Position numbers and translations under genes: made by a program | Notes under the pieces: model-generated | The model's database searches: none | Told to the model about the DNA's origin: nothing | The model's input: the letters and a program-made list of their open reading frames with translations, nothing else | Assembly (NCBI GenBank): GCA_016800925.1 | Contig: JABCPU010000209.1 | Coordinates: forward strand, 1-64,000 | Source: Suillus spraguei | Taxonomy: Eukaryota; Basidiomycota; Agaricomycetes; Boletales; Suillaceae | Direction: 5' to 3' | Length of the DNA stretch: 64,000 bases | Shown here: positions 46,214 to 57,215 of the stretch, one piece after another | Numbering within the stretch: the stretch's first letter is position 1 | Layout of the letters: each line of letters starts with the position of its first letter

Positions 46214-47514
46214 AGGGACGTTCAAAGTTGGGCGCCCACGCCCACCGCCTACGCCCACGACCCCCCTCGCCCATATACCACTACCCATTTTGTACTTGAA
46301 CGAATGTATTATATAATCAATGATAACTTAACACTACCGAAACCACATTACACTCAATGGCACGTCTGTATTTGATGAACTACTATTAACAAGTGTATAT
46401 AATAGAAAGGTGTTACGAAGTGACTAGAGGGTAGGAGTTGACTGCGAGGATGGAGGAGGATCATTCTCCTTGTCATTGATGTCATAAAGAGGTTGAGAAA
46501 AGTCGGAAGGATCTATGATATTATGGAAAGGAGACTCAAAAGATGGCAAGATTCCATGCTGTGCTGCCTCGTTCTGAAGGGCTGTGTGGAGGCTCTGGAT
46601 CTGCGAAAAATTCTCCGATGCAAGTTCTGGTCCTTCGTCATCACTTGGAGGTGGTAGTGCACAGTCTTCCTGCCATGTGGGTCAACACCAGTAGTGATGG
46701 CTATTGGAGTGACATTTGGATGGGAGGATAAGATTCAATGGAGGACAGGAAAGAATTTGAACTGCTCAACAATCTCGTCTGCGTAATGTTAGAATTATTC
46801 TGACGGAAAGTAAGTAACATACCATACCCCAAATACACTGTGCTTTCGGAAATGTGGTTGCATCGGGTCCATCAGCAGGGACATAGCATTTGAAAAATTC
46901 ATTGTCGGAGACATTGCTGTTCGCGTCAGATTGGATCCCTTCACCAGTTGTTCGGAGACGTCGAGCATGCACCTTGTATTTTTTCATTAAGCTGAGCAGA
47001 ATTGTAAGCTGGAAAATAGTGAAAAAAGTGCAACACTCACTACTCGTACTTTCATTTCACTCGGTCCCCCATTGCAACAGCATTCTGGCTGTGCAATTGC
47101 AGGAAAATGGCAGCTGCCATGTGCTGATATACCATCACTTTGCTATCTCCTGACATGTTCTGGCACAGAAACATCATATCTTGTATCACATATGACAACT
47201 TTGACTCACTGACCTCGCCCTTCTTCCGTTTGCCTGGAAGCACAACTCTGTTCTCCGAAAGTTTGATCTGCGCCAATAGCTGCCAGACCAAGTCGTCGGT
47301 CCAGACAATCTCCAGGATTGTGATGCCATTATCCTTCTTCTTCACCATATGTGCAGACTCGGATCTGATTGATGGTGAGTAGAAGGTAACAAACAATAAT
47401 TTTTTACAATTACTTTTGTATTATCTAATTATGCAAACTATGTTTTAGGTGATGACGCCGTGGGCGAAGGGGTCATGGGCATAGGCAGTGGGCATGGGCG
47501 CCCAACTTTGCCCT
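46214..47514. mobile_element. 1.3-kb TIR element with Myb/SANT ORF (Harbinger-like)
   Basis: Inverted termini of about 50 bp with a few mismatches and one 5-base indel: left AAAGTTGGGCGCCCACGCC (46224 on), right the complement ending at 47509. Outside these, AGGG/CCCT and a possible 3-bp AAT duplication (46211-46213, 47515-47517). The TIRs consist largely of GCCCACG-like units. Only a Myb/SANT-like gene is inside, no transposase, so it would be non-autonomous. PIF/Harbinger elements normally pair such a protein with a DDE transposase; the relic at 19851-20310 shows the family has been present. Confidence 0.6.
46424..47348 (-). pseudogene. Myb/SANT-like DNA-binding protein, broken
   Basis: Exon 1 (from MVKKKDNG near 47348) has IVWTDDLVWQLLAQI and NAVAMGDRVK; a TGA follows where GKYES is expected. 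After an intron: LMKKYKVHARRLRTTGEGI, a variable acidic linker, YVPADGPDATT, QCIW; after another intron: EIVEQFKFFPVLH, stop, ILSSHPNVTPIAITTGV, a 1-bp deletion, then PPSDDEGPELASENFSQI to a C-terminus SSQSTPTL. Two stops and one frameshift. The trihelix/Myb-SANT module is a known partner protein of Harbinger transposases. Confidence 0.65.
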
Positions 47515-47645
47515 AATTGAACAGAAGTAAGTATCTCTGAATGATGTCTCCCCCCTGACCATACTATCGCACTTACGAGAACTAGATAATTATTGTATCT
47601 ACATGATATATCCCAGACACTAGTATATACAAATAATGTTGTGTA

Positions 47646-48279
47646 TGTTATGAACTGGGGTGGCATCACCAGCAACAGTGAAAAGACACAGACGGTCTGC
47701 TGGGAAGTTCTACAATGTCCAGAAGAGGACAAGGTAAAAGTACAAGGAATGCATTCCAAGTACTATCAAGGGTTCAGCCTCAAAGACGAGTCTAAGAGGT
47801 TCTATGAGAATAGAGACTAAGGCTAAGGAGTGCTTAGACTTAGAGACGATTCAAGACGACTAATGATTGGAGATCTTTAGTGAAGAGGAATCCAGGTAAA
47901 ACCCAGTAAGATTAAAGTAAGGAATCTACTACAAGTACACTGTGCTTATATAGGTACATATGTGCACACAGACCAGGTAACCGTGGAATATAAGTGTATA
48001 TCCTAATGAGGAAGGCATGTATCATACAAGTATGTTGAAATGCATGAGTAAGAGACGAAAGCACGTGTTTAGCGTACGCGTATGCTAAACCGGCTGAGTC
48101 TGAGAATGGAGTCATGGGAAGTCATGACATCACATGATATGATGTATCGACAACGTACTAGTTGAATACTACAGTCATGTGATGTCTGATGGAAGTGGAA
48201 GTGTCCGAGCAATAAGCTCCATATCACGTGATATCGAGAATAGAAAGGAAAATGAATAGGGGCACGTACGACTGTAACA
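47646..48279 (+). mobile_element. Solo LTR1 variant, 634 bp
   Basis: TGTTATGAAC ... CTGTAACA with a perfect TSD GTGTA (47641-47645, 48280-48284). About 160 bp longer than other LTR1 copies because of extra sequence near the end (48040-48235) that includes palindromic ACATGATATGATGT-like motifs. Confidence 0.85.
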
Positions 48280-48389
48280 GTGTAGATACTGTAATCAATT
48301 TTTTTTGCGCAAGAGAAAATGACTATGAAAATTTGATGAATGATTGCGCTGCATGATCAATTGATCAAGAACATCAAACTACAATACAT

Positions 48390-48927
48390 CAAAGTGCGCT
48401 GTAAAGATACAATCTAGCCTGGGCTGTAGATAAACCACGGCCTAAGCTAGTATGCGAGTCTTGCACTCTACCTAGTCTGCTACTCTTGCGAGGCAAGAAC
48501 GTTCGACCCTAAAGGGAATGCTAAGTTAGTATAGTCTAATAATGCCCAACCTGTGGTGCAAGACTGCCGTCGGAGGTAGCGAGATGCTAGCGGTGACCTC
48601 CAGTCTGTGGGAAACTAGTGGTAATACTAGTGGTAAGCGTGGGAAAGCGGTAGACAAGCGGTAGCAAAAGTGGTAAAACTGCAGTAGTGCGTGCGGTAAA
48701 ACTGCAGTAAGGCATGGGAAACTAGCGGTAAAACAAGCGGTAAAGCATAGCAATGAAGTGCAGGAAAGCGTAGCGCAAGCGGTGAAGTGCGGGAAAGCGG
48801 TAAAGAGCGGTGGTGTGTGCGGCAGTAAAACAATTCTTAAGAGACAGTGACTTTGGCGAAAGACTTTTAGAGACAGTAGTGGTGACAATTCCTAAGTACT
48901 GTGTGTACCATAGAGGGAAAAGTAAAA
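48390..48927. mobile_element. LTR3 copy, split by the chromovirus
   Basis: Complementary to 30660-31226 (CAGCCCAGGCTAGATTG and GCATTCCCTTTAGGGTCG on the complement). It is interrupted at 48927 by the chromovirus insertion; the rest continues at 56214-56322. Confidence 0.6.
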
Positions 48928-49398
48928 GTTGTTACAAACTGGGGTGGCGTCACCAGCGACAGTGAAAAGACACAGACGGTCTGCTGGGAGTTCTTACAAT
49001 GTCCAGAAGAGGACAAGGTGAAAGTACAAGGAACACGTTCCGAGTACGATCAAGGGTTCGGCCTCAATGACAAGTCAAAGAGGTTCTGCAAGAATAGAGA
49101 CTAAGGCTAAGGAGTGCTTAGACTTAGCGACGATTCAAGACGACTTAGGTTGGAGGCCTAAGCAAAGGAAATTCCAGGTAAAACCCAGTAAGATTAAAGT
49201 AAGGAATCTACTACAAGTACACTGTGCTTAAATAAGCCAATATGTGCGCACAGACCAAGTAACCGTGAGAATGTAACTGCATATCCTAATAAGGAAGGCA
49301 TGTATCGTACAGATGCGTTGAGCATATGAGTCAGAGACATGATATACAAGTAAAGGAACAAAAAGGGAAAATGAATAGGGGCACGTACGATTGTAACA
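48928..49398 (-). repeat. 3' LTR of the chromovirus
   Basis: 471 bp, TGTTAC...TGTAACA; pairs with 55746-56213. The polypurine tract lies just inside (plus-strand TTACCCCCTG). Confidence 0.9.
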
Positions 49399-49430
49399 TT
49401 ACCCCCTGTTTACACGTAAAGTCACCGACT

Positions 49431-50899
49431 TTACTCATCCTGGTTTGCATAGTAAACGGGATCGTCATTATAGTCATAGTCCTCATCAGCAACAGACCCG
49501 CTCCTCATGTATGCAGCTTCTTCAAGGCCGGCGCGTTGTTTAGAGTCTCTCCTCTTCTCTGCTTGAATTCGTTCATCGTCAAGCTGTTGCTCCCAAGAAC
49601 GAAGTGCGTCATAGAACCCTTCGTCTTTCCAAGTTAACGCAAAGGGGGGAGTTCCGACTCGTCGAGGGCAATAAATGGACAGATGAGTAGGCGACCAATA
49701 TCTGCAAACCTTGTACTGATATTCCGCACAATTCTTTTGACGATGTCCAAGCAGTCCACAGACGCGACATTTCATATTTTCGTCAGGATTAGAATGGACT
49801 TTGCATAGTGGTGACGGTGAGATGATGGGTCTGGGACTAATGGATCTGGCATGCTTCTTCCCTTTGTTCCATTTCATGTGCTTCAAGGCGAGGGTGTTTT
49901 CGCGTCTGAGCTGTGTTTGCTGAGCAGAAGTGAGAGTGTACGCGGATGCAGGGAGGTCAGGAGTAGTTCCTCGTTCAGCAATCTTAAGAAGTTCGTCGGA
50001 AGAAGACGGTGTAGTGATACCAAAGTCTTTTACTAAGACTGGTGAAACGGGGTCCATTGGACCGAACGATGACGGAATAGACATAGGAGGGTGAATATGC
50101 AGATCGCGAAGTCGAGGGCCAAGCGTTACCAACTCAGTGACAGGGATCCCTAGTAATCTAGCGGCCTCGCACTGTTCTTCTGTGCAAGGTTCATACAGCC
50201 ATGCGGGATGGTCATGTGTGACCGTAATAGGGGACGGTGAATTCAATTGTTCGATAGGAGATGGGGTCTGTGGAGAGTTGAGGTCGGCTTGTGTCTGTTG
50301 TAAATCTGTGATGGCTTCCTTGACTAAGTTTCTGGCTGCTCTAGTTTCAGCGACCGACTGTTGGATGGTTTCGACGACTGTGTTGGTGAGTTGTCCGATC
50401 TCTTGGACAGCAGTGTATAAGCCAGTAAAGGCGTCAAGACTAGAATAAACACGTGAAGAAGAGGGTGCTGGGATAGGAAGTGGCGTATCTTCCTGCAGAG
50501 AGGGAGGTTGAGCAACACCTGCTCGACGTTTGGCCACGATGTGAATAGCTTCTTCAACATCGCTTTTAAAAGAATCAGGAAACAGCAACATAGCGTAAGC
50601 ACGAATGCGTTTTTGAAGATGAAGGAGGCAGTGGCGGTACGTGACTTCTGTAATGTCTTTGGCAGTGACTTCGATAAGTGCTGCGGTGCGAATGATATTG
50701 ATGAGGAGTAAGGCGGGAAAGCGCCTCTTTCAGTGAGGATTCTCTCAATTTTGATGGCGTGTCCTTCACAGAGAATGGCGGCTTCAATATAGGAACTGTT
50801 GTCGATTTCAGCAGTGAGGGTTCCGTAGTTTTCGGTCTCAGAGTTGGAGTCATTGTTGGCGACGATAACGGGGGTGATGTAGGCAGTGGGGAAAGACAT
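49431..50899 (-). pseudogene. Third ORF of the chromovirus, zinc-knuckle protein, frameshifted
   Basis: Starts MSFPTAYITPVIVANN at 50899; a one-base gain near 50715 (after ERGAFP) breaks it, and the original frame continues LLLINIIRTAALIEVTA and on to a 49431 stop, about 490 codons. Helical region with Gln/Thr-rich heptad-like segments, a Pro-rich linker, then CRVCGLLGHRQKNC (C-x2-C-x4-H-x4-C), a further CRYWSPTHLSIYC pair, and an acidic tail (DEDYDYNDDPVYY). It follows the chromodomain in the place where some gypsy elements carry an extra ORF. No env-like signal or membrane segment. Confidence 0.65.
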
Positions 50900-50950
50900 T
50901 TCGACGATAGTTGATCAAGTGCTAGTGCGAGTTGATTGACTGAAGGATGA

Positions 50951-51727
50951 TCAGAGGGCGTGTTGCTTCTTATAAGCATTCAAGATTCGAGCGGAGTTCT
51001 TCAAATTCTTTTCTGGGAGCCATTCATTATCTCCCGATGAATATCCTTTCCAGGAAACGAGATAGCGTCGACGAGTGCCGGTTCCTTTGTGAGAAAGAAT
51101 TGCTTCTATTTCATATTCTTCTTCTTCTTCTTCTATTATGTCAGGTGGTGGTTCAGGGAAGTTCAGACCATGTACGTCTGTTTCACTATAGGATGATAGG
51201 ATGGAAGCATGGAACGTGGGATGGATTTTCCACTGTGGAGGGAGTTCGAGTGTGAACGTGATGGGAGATAAGACATTGATGATCGGGAAAGGTCCGTATT
51301 GTTTCGGCGCGAGTTTCCTTGATGGGAGTTTGAGTCTAAGATTAGCGGCAGATAGCCAAACCTTATCTCCGATCTTCCATGGAACGTACTTATCTCCTTG
51401 GGATCGTTCGGCCATTGTTTGCATTGCAATATTATGGCAGGCGATTGCTTCTTCTCTTATCTTTTGCAGGGATCGTACTCGATCTTCTGCTGCAGGGACG
51501 GATGAATCAGGGATAATGTGAGGGATAGCGCGTGGTTCATATCCCATCATCAAATAGAAAGGTGATGCGTTCCTTGCATCATGTTTTCGGTGGTTATGGA
51601 CGAATTCGGCGATTGGTAGGTGTTCTACCCAATCTTCGGGGTTGTTGCGACAATAGATGCGTAGATACGTTTCAAGTTCTTGATTTAGCCTTTCAGTTTG
51701 ACCATCAGTCTGTGGGTGATAAGCTGT
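50951..51727 (-). pseudogene. Integrase C-terminal part with chromodomain
   Basis: Begins abruptly with [17 protein letters not shown] (end of the integrase core), then WVEHLPIAEFVHNH, GYEPRAIP, GDKVWLSAANLRL, GPFPIINVLSP, HPTFHASIL and a chromodomain EIEAILSHK ... YLVSWKGYSSGDNEWLPEKNL. The zinc finger and first catalytic Asp of integrase are missing owing to a deletion that fuses this part to RNase H near 51727. The chromodomain is why I class the element as a chromovirus. Confidence 0.85.
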
Positions 51728-52722
51728 AGATAGACAAAATCAATTGCCAACGTGCTTGGCGATGGGTAAGCTTCTGTGCACTTCGAAAGTACAGAAGATT
51801 CTTGTGGTCGGTGAATACCAGGACGGAGTGTGGGTTCCCTTCAAGATAATGGCGCCATTCGTTCAATGCCTGGATCACGGCAAGGAGTTCCCGATCAAAG
51901 ATCTGGTAATTGCGTTCCGCGGGGTTCAAAGACTGTGAGAGATATGCACATGGGTGATAAACGCCATTTTCATCAGTCTGCAGGAGAACTCCGCCGGTTG
52001 CTATGAGCGAAGCATCGGTAGCAATAGCAAATTGTCGAGAAGGATCAGGGTTACGAAGTACCGGTTGGGATGTGAAGCGCCGTTTTAGTTCTTCAAAGGT
52101 GTCCATGCATTCGGTTGACCAATCAAAGGCCTTGTCTTTCTTTGTCAGATTGATAAGAGGTCGGGCAATGTCAGAATAATGGGAAATGAACGTGCGGTAG
52201 AAGTTGCAGAAACCGAGGAATGACCGAACATCTTTTACAGATTTCGGGACTGGCCATTCGGAGATTCCCTTGGTCTTGGCGGTATCCATAGCAATTTGTC
52301 CGGGGCGAATTATCATTCCGAGGTATTCCACTTCTTCTGCATCGAAAGTGCATTTCTCTGGTTTCAAGAATAAGTGTTCCTGTCGTATCTTCATCAATAC
52401 CCGTCTTGTTCGTTCATGATGTTCTGCCATTGTTGTAGAGAAAATCAAGATATCATCCATATAGATCACCATCCATCCTTCGTTGATTTCTTGTTGGAAG
52501 GTGCGGTTCATGTATGCTTGGAAAGTTGCTGGGGAATTACAGAGGCCAAAGAACATGATGTTTGGTTCAAAGAGGCCGAATTCCGTAGTAAAAGCAGCTT
52601 TCCACCTATCGTCTGGATGGATGCGAATGTTGTTATAGCCGGACCGGATATCCATTTTCGTAAAGAACTGTGCATTGTGAAGGCGTGCGACAAGGGAAAT
52701 AGGAAGCGGGAGCGGATAGGCG
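51727..52722 (-). pseudogene. Reverse transcriptase (palm onward) and RNase H
   Basis: The frame after the nested LTR reads [37 protein letters not shown], the catalytic [11 protein letters not shown], then [12 protein letters not shown], and RNase H with [41 protein letters not shown] and [10 protein letters not shown], where the deletion begins. Confidence 0.85.
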
Positions 52723-52727
52723 TTCTT

Positions 52728-53202
52728 TGTTACAGTTGTACGTGCCCCTATTCATTTTCCCTCTGTTTCCTTACTTGTATATCATGTCACATGACTTTGA
52801 CTCATATGCTCAACGCATCTGTACAACGCATGCCTTCCTTATTAGGATACGCAGTTATGTTCTCACGGTTACCTGGTCTGTGCGCACATATTGGCCTATT
52901 TAAGCACAGTGTACTTGTAGCAGATTCCCTACTTTAATCTTACTGGGTTTTACCTGAAACCTCCTTCGCTTAGGCCTCCAACCTAAGTCGTCCTTGAATC
53001 GTTTCTAAGTCTAAGCACTCCTTAGCCTTAGTCTCCATTCTTGCAAGAACCTCTCGGACTTGTCCTTGAGGCCAGACCTTGATCGTACTTGGAACGCGTT
53101 CCTTGTACTTTCACCTTGTCCTCTTTTGGACATTGTAGAACTTCCCAGCAGACCGTCTGTGTCCTTTCACTGTCGCTGGTGACGCCACCCCAGTTCGTAA
53201 CA
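52728..53202 (-). mobile_element. Solo LTR1 nested in reverse transcriptase
   Basis: 475 bp, TGTTACAGTTG...TTCGTAACA on the plus strand, with perfect TSD TTCTT (52723-52727, 53203-53207; AAGAA in coding sense). Removing it and one TSD restores continuous RT coding across DWTVKN / AYPLPL. Confidence 0.92.
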
Positions 53203-53207
53203 TTCTT

Positions 53208-53895
53208 GACTGTCCAATCATTGATGTAGCGGTAATCTTGACAGGGACGCAATTCTCCACTCTTCTTTCCCACAAAGAAGAAGCCACTGGCTTGGGGTGA
53301 CTTCGATTCTGAGATGAAACCTTTCGCAACGTTTTCGTCGATAAATGTTTTGACAGCAGCACATTCTTTTTCCGATAGCGGGTAAACCTTAGACGTACGA
53401 GGGATGAAACCAGGTTTAGTATTGATCCGATGATCAATACCGGGGCGTTTGGGGGGTAGTTTGTTTAGTCCATCTTTAGCAAAGTCGTCTGCAAAGTCGT
53501 GCAAATAGTCTGGGACCAATTCTTCGAAGGATTTCTTTTTCTTTTCCTTCTCATCTGTGGCAAATTCCTGGGCTTTGTTACTGTATTTCGGTGGAGGAAG
53601 GGGAATTGTGGAGTAATTGGAGTTTTGTTTGAATCGAGAAGTCCCATCACGTGTCAGAGGTTTATCCATGGATACTTCTTCTATGATTCTCATGCTAATT
53701 CCATCAGTATCGTATTCCACAAGAAATTCTCCATCTCCGAGCTCATAAGAGGAAATTTCTCGCACTTCTGGTGCATGCCAGACATCTTGCATAGTGTTGA
53801 ATTGGTCATCATCCTCTGTTGGGATTAACAAGGGTACGGGTTCTTCCTTATCAGGGATTTCTTCAATCGAAGCTGAAAGAGTTTTCGGGGGACAT
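53208..53895 (-). pseudogene. Pol linker and N-terminal reverse transcriptase
   Basis: Minus frame ending at the nested LTR: acidic linker (IPTEDDDQFNTM), FEELVPDYLHDFADDF, LPPKRPGIDHRINTKPG, VYPLSEKECAAVKTFIDE, GFISESKSPQASGFFFVGKK, LRPCQDYRYIND. It is in a different frame from the protease ORF: a one-base change in the C-run near 53888 separates them. Confidence 0.8.
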
Positions 53896-54715
53896 AAAAC
53901 TTGGATAGTTTCGGTACATTGGTGCTTCGCCCTGGGATTTCTTCCTTGGCTTTTCTTTTTCCATGTTTCTGTTCTTCTATTGGTCGTTGCTCAATATGTT
54001 CTTGTCCAACCCGTTGCTTGGGTTCAGTTTCATTCTTGTGCTTTTCCGCGCGGGGGATCGGTGACACTGGCTGTGGCAGGTGTACACATGGGGTGGAGTC
54101 TTCAGTACATGGCATTCGTACTTCGGGTTCAGGGTCTTCGGGAGTAGACGGGATTACGAGAGGTTTCTGAAGTTGGGAATGTTGCCATTTGGAATAGTAG
54201 TTGTGGAGAAGAGGCAATCCGTTCTTCTTTCGATCTGTATCGATGTCGATTTCAATCTCATCTGATTTCGCTGTTCGTGGGAGGACAAGTGTTTCAGCAG
54301 CCCAATCTATAGTTGGGTTCATTGCTCGTAACCATGGAATCCCTAGGAGGATTTGATCTCTCCTTCCTAGTTTGGTGATGTTGAATTTTCCATACATGGT
54401 TTGTTCATCCACTTTGACCACTAGAAGGCAGTAGTGCGTGATTGGCCCTCCTTTTATGAGGGTTCCATCTGCCGTTGTAACTCGAAACGGTGTTTTGAGT
54501 TTTCGTCGTGTGATTTGATGGAGTTTCACAAACTCTTCAGAGATGAACATTCCGGCTGCACCAGAATCGATCACGGCAGTTGTTTCGACGGATAGACGAG
54601 TACGCGAGTGAAGGGTGATGGGGACACGAAGTTCTTTTCTTTCACCTACAGCACGTACAAGTCTTAGTAATACATTAGGAGAAACATACGTCAAATCTTT
54701 GTTTCTCCAGGTCAA
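53825..54715 (-). pseudogene. Retropepsin-like protease part of pol
   Basis: Frame shifted -1 relative to gag at its end. Active site TTAVIDSGAAGMFI; flap region ADGTLIKG; ILLGIPWLRAMNPTIDW; then a charged linker (HKNETEPKQRVG, EEQKHGKRKAKEE). Ends early because of the frame change near 53888. No ATG at the start, consistent with expression by frameshifting from gag. Confidence 0.8.
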
Positions 54716-55545
54716 AAATCCTCAACAATCCGCCTTACGGTTTCTTCATCGTCTTCTTCTTTGACTTCGGTTTGTCGAAGTGGGGTCTTCTTCTTTCTAT
54801 CAGGACAGTTATGAATGTGGTGTCCTGTCTTCTTGCATCCGAAGCATTGTCCCTTCTTCATGCACTCGGATCTCTCCATGTCGGAGATTCGATCTACGAC
54901 CATTGCGTTGGAATCACGATTAGGTATGTATCGTGCATTCCCATAGTTCTTCTTCTTCTGTTGAGGAGCATGGCGTGTCCTCATGGCTTGAAGACGATGA
55001 TGGGCGTTGTCAATAGCAACACATTGCAGCACAACGTCTCGAAATACTTCTGAGACATCTCCCGTTGCGAAAAGCTTTGTGAGGATACCTCAGTTAAGGC
55101 CATCTTGGAAGAATTGGATCTTCGTTGCATTGTCGGTGATCTGAGCCTTGGCTGCAAGTGCCTCAAAGTCAGCGATATAAGTATGAAGATCTCCAGTTCC
55201 TTGTTTGAGGTCCCTGAGTTTCGTGAGTGCGGTTCCTTTAGTATCCACTGGTTCAAAAGCTTCTTTGAAGCTTTTCATAAAATCCACCATTGTCCCATAA
55301 CCAACTTTTTGTCCGGAGGTGTCGGTTGATTGGGCGTGTTCTAGGAATTGTTCTTTCCACGATTTGGCATTCTTCTTGGTCATGAAGGATGTTATGAAAA
55401 TGATCTTCTGCTTGTCGGTGGTATAAAGCTTTTCGTTGATATCAAAGTGCAAGTTGCACGACTGGATAAACTCGCGAGAGTTATCACGATCTCCATCAAA
55501 ACCATTCGGTTGACCGATCTTGTATTCAAATTCTTTGGTCAACAT
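54712..55545 (-). pseudogene. Gag of the chromovirus, one premature stop
   Basis: 278 codons from MLTKEFEYKIGQPNGFDG; capsid-like FITSFMTKKNAKSWKEQF, FMKSFKEAF, KLRDLKQGTGDLHTYIADF; zinc knuckle CFGCKKTGHHIHNC. A TGA at 55087-55089 replaces a Leu codon present in the plus-strand copy at 58649. Confidence 0.85.
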
Positions 55546-55745
55546 GTTTGATGATTCTTCTGATGAGTTATACTTTCTTGGTGCCTACACGCGCTGTCTT
55601 GCTGTCCGTTAGGGCTTGTCTTCTGTCAGAGGGCTTCTCTTGACAATCTGCTCAGCGTACGCGTACGCTAGTCTGCTGATCTTAATCGATCAGGGTTCAG
55701 GGTCGAATACTGGGTAGTCGACGATCAAAATGGACTTTAATCTTT

Positions 55746-56213
55746 TGTTACGAACTGGGGTGGTGTCACCAGCAACAGTGAAAGACACAGACGGTCTGCT
55801 GGGAGTTCTTACAATGTCCAGAAGAGGACAAGGTGAAAGTACAAGGAACACGTTCCGAGTACGATCAAGGGTTCGGCCTCAATGACAAGTCAAAGAGGTT
55901 CTGCAAGAATAGAGACTAAGGCTAAGGAGTGCTTAGACTTAGAGACGATTCAAGACGACTTAGGTTGGAGGCCTAAGCAAAGGAAATTCCAGGTAAAATC
56001 CAGTAAGATTAAAGTAAGGAATCTACTACAAGTACACTGTGCTTAAATAAGCCAATATGTGCGCACAGACCAAGTAACCGTGAGAATGTAACTGCGTATC
56101 CTAATAAGGAAGGCATGTATCATACAGATGTGTTGAGCATATGAGTCAGAGACATGATATACAAGTAAAGGAACAAAAAGGGAAAATGAATAGGGGCACG
56201 TACGATTGTAACA
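55746..56213 (-). repeat. 5' LTR of the chromovirus
   Basis: 468 bp pair of 48928-49398. Internal sequence directly beyond it (minus strand AAAGATTAAAGTCC) is shared with the second chromovirus copy and shows no standard TGG tRNA primer site. Confidence 0.9.
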
Positions 56214-56322
56214 AAAGTACCAGAATGTGTGAAGAGTCCTTTTTAACATGTACCATGAACGGCTGGAATACATAGCAAGAACGGTAGCGAGATAGAGATA
56301 TTTAGCTAAGAGGCACGCAGCG
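56214..56322. mobile_element. LTR3 copy, second part
   Basis: Continuation of 48390-48927 after the chromovirus and its AAAGT duplication; shares GCTGCGTG and a TAGC-AGAACGG stretch with the complement of 30578-30640. Confidence 0.45.
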
Positions 56323-56794
56323 TGTTACAGTCGTACGTACTGTTATGACCATGCAAAACCGGAGATTAGCAAGAAGTCCTGGTCTTACATGGGGTTGTAC
56401 CGAAGGGTTGTAAGTCAAAGGGGCTTGGCCTCAGCTCGTACGCTGTGCCCCTTACCCGAGTATGTGCCCTTAATTTCGGATGAAGTCCAAGGGAGAGTTC
56501 TGGTGGAGTCCGGATGGAGGGTCCAGATGAACTCTAAGGCAGGATAGCTCGACAGAGCTCCGATGGACTTCCGGATGAGCACGGGAATGCGCCGGAACTA
56601 TTTCCGGAAGGTAGGGAGTAATGGTAACACTACTGGAACAAGTTCCAAGTAGAACAGATGAAGGATGGACCGCTGGACAAAGTCCAGGGCAGGATAGGAG
56701 CAGAGCTCCGGAGGGAAAGATGATCCATAGATGTCAGAGGATAGGATAGGATGGATCCGAAGGACTAGGGGTCCGAAGGTCCGGAGCTCAGAGC

Positions 56795-57215
56795 AGCGGA
56801 GGAGCGGAGGAGCGGAGGAGCGGAGGAGCGGAGGAGCGGAGGAGCGGAGGAGCGGAGGAGCGGAGGAGCGGAGGAGCGGAGGAGCGGAGGAGCGGAGGAG
56901 CGGAGGAGCGGAGGAGCGGAGGAGCGGAGGAGCGGAGGAGCGGAGGAGCGGAGGAGCGGAGGAGCGGAGGAGCGGAGGAGCGGAGGAGCGGAGGAGCGGA
57001 GGAGCGGAGGAGCGGAGGAGCGGAGGAGCGGAGGAGCGGAGGAGCGGAGGAGCGGAGGAGCGGAGGAGCGGAGGAGCGGAGGAGCGGAGGAGCGGAGGAG
57101 CGGAGGAGCGGAGGAGCAGAGGAGCGGAGGAGCGGATGATCAGAGGAGCGGAGGAGTGGAGGAGCGGATGATCGGAGGAGCAGAGGAGCAGAGGAGCAGA
57201 GGAGCGGATGATTGG
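56795..57215. repeat. 8-bp microsatellite (CGGAGGAG)n
   Basis: About 40 near-perfect units followed by ~12 degenerate ones with CAGAGGAG and CGGATGAT variants. It lies inside LTR2. The long Arg/Ser/Gly/Glu frame across it is an artefact of the repeat. Confidence 0.95.

Larger units (their letters stand above)
48928..56213 (-). mobile_element. Ty3/gypsy chromovirus, full-length but defective
   Basis: LTR-to-LTR element read on the minus strand, flanked by perfect 5-bp duplications AAAGT (48923-48927, 56214-56218). Order from the 5' LTR: gag, protease, reverse transcriptase, RNase H, partial integrase with chromodomain, then a third ORF and a polypurine tract (CAGGGGGTAA, complement of about 49399-49408). 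Defects: stop in gag, frameshift after protease, solo LTR in RT, deletion across RNase H/integrase, frameshift in the third ORF. The two LTRs differ at about ten sites by eye. The target is an LTR3 copy. Confidence 0.9.

Noticed and set aside
56731..57171. 146-codon Arg/Ser/Gly/Glu-rich reading frame
   Set aside because: Produced entirely by the 8-bp CGGAGGAG array (three units make eight codons); it lies in a solo LTR.
56795..57215. CRISPR-like regular repeat
   Set aside because: Units are contiguous with no spacers; it is a microsatellite in a eukaryotic LTR.
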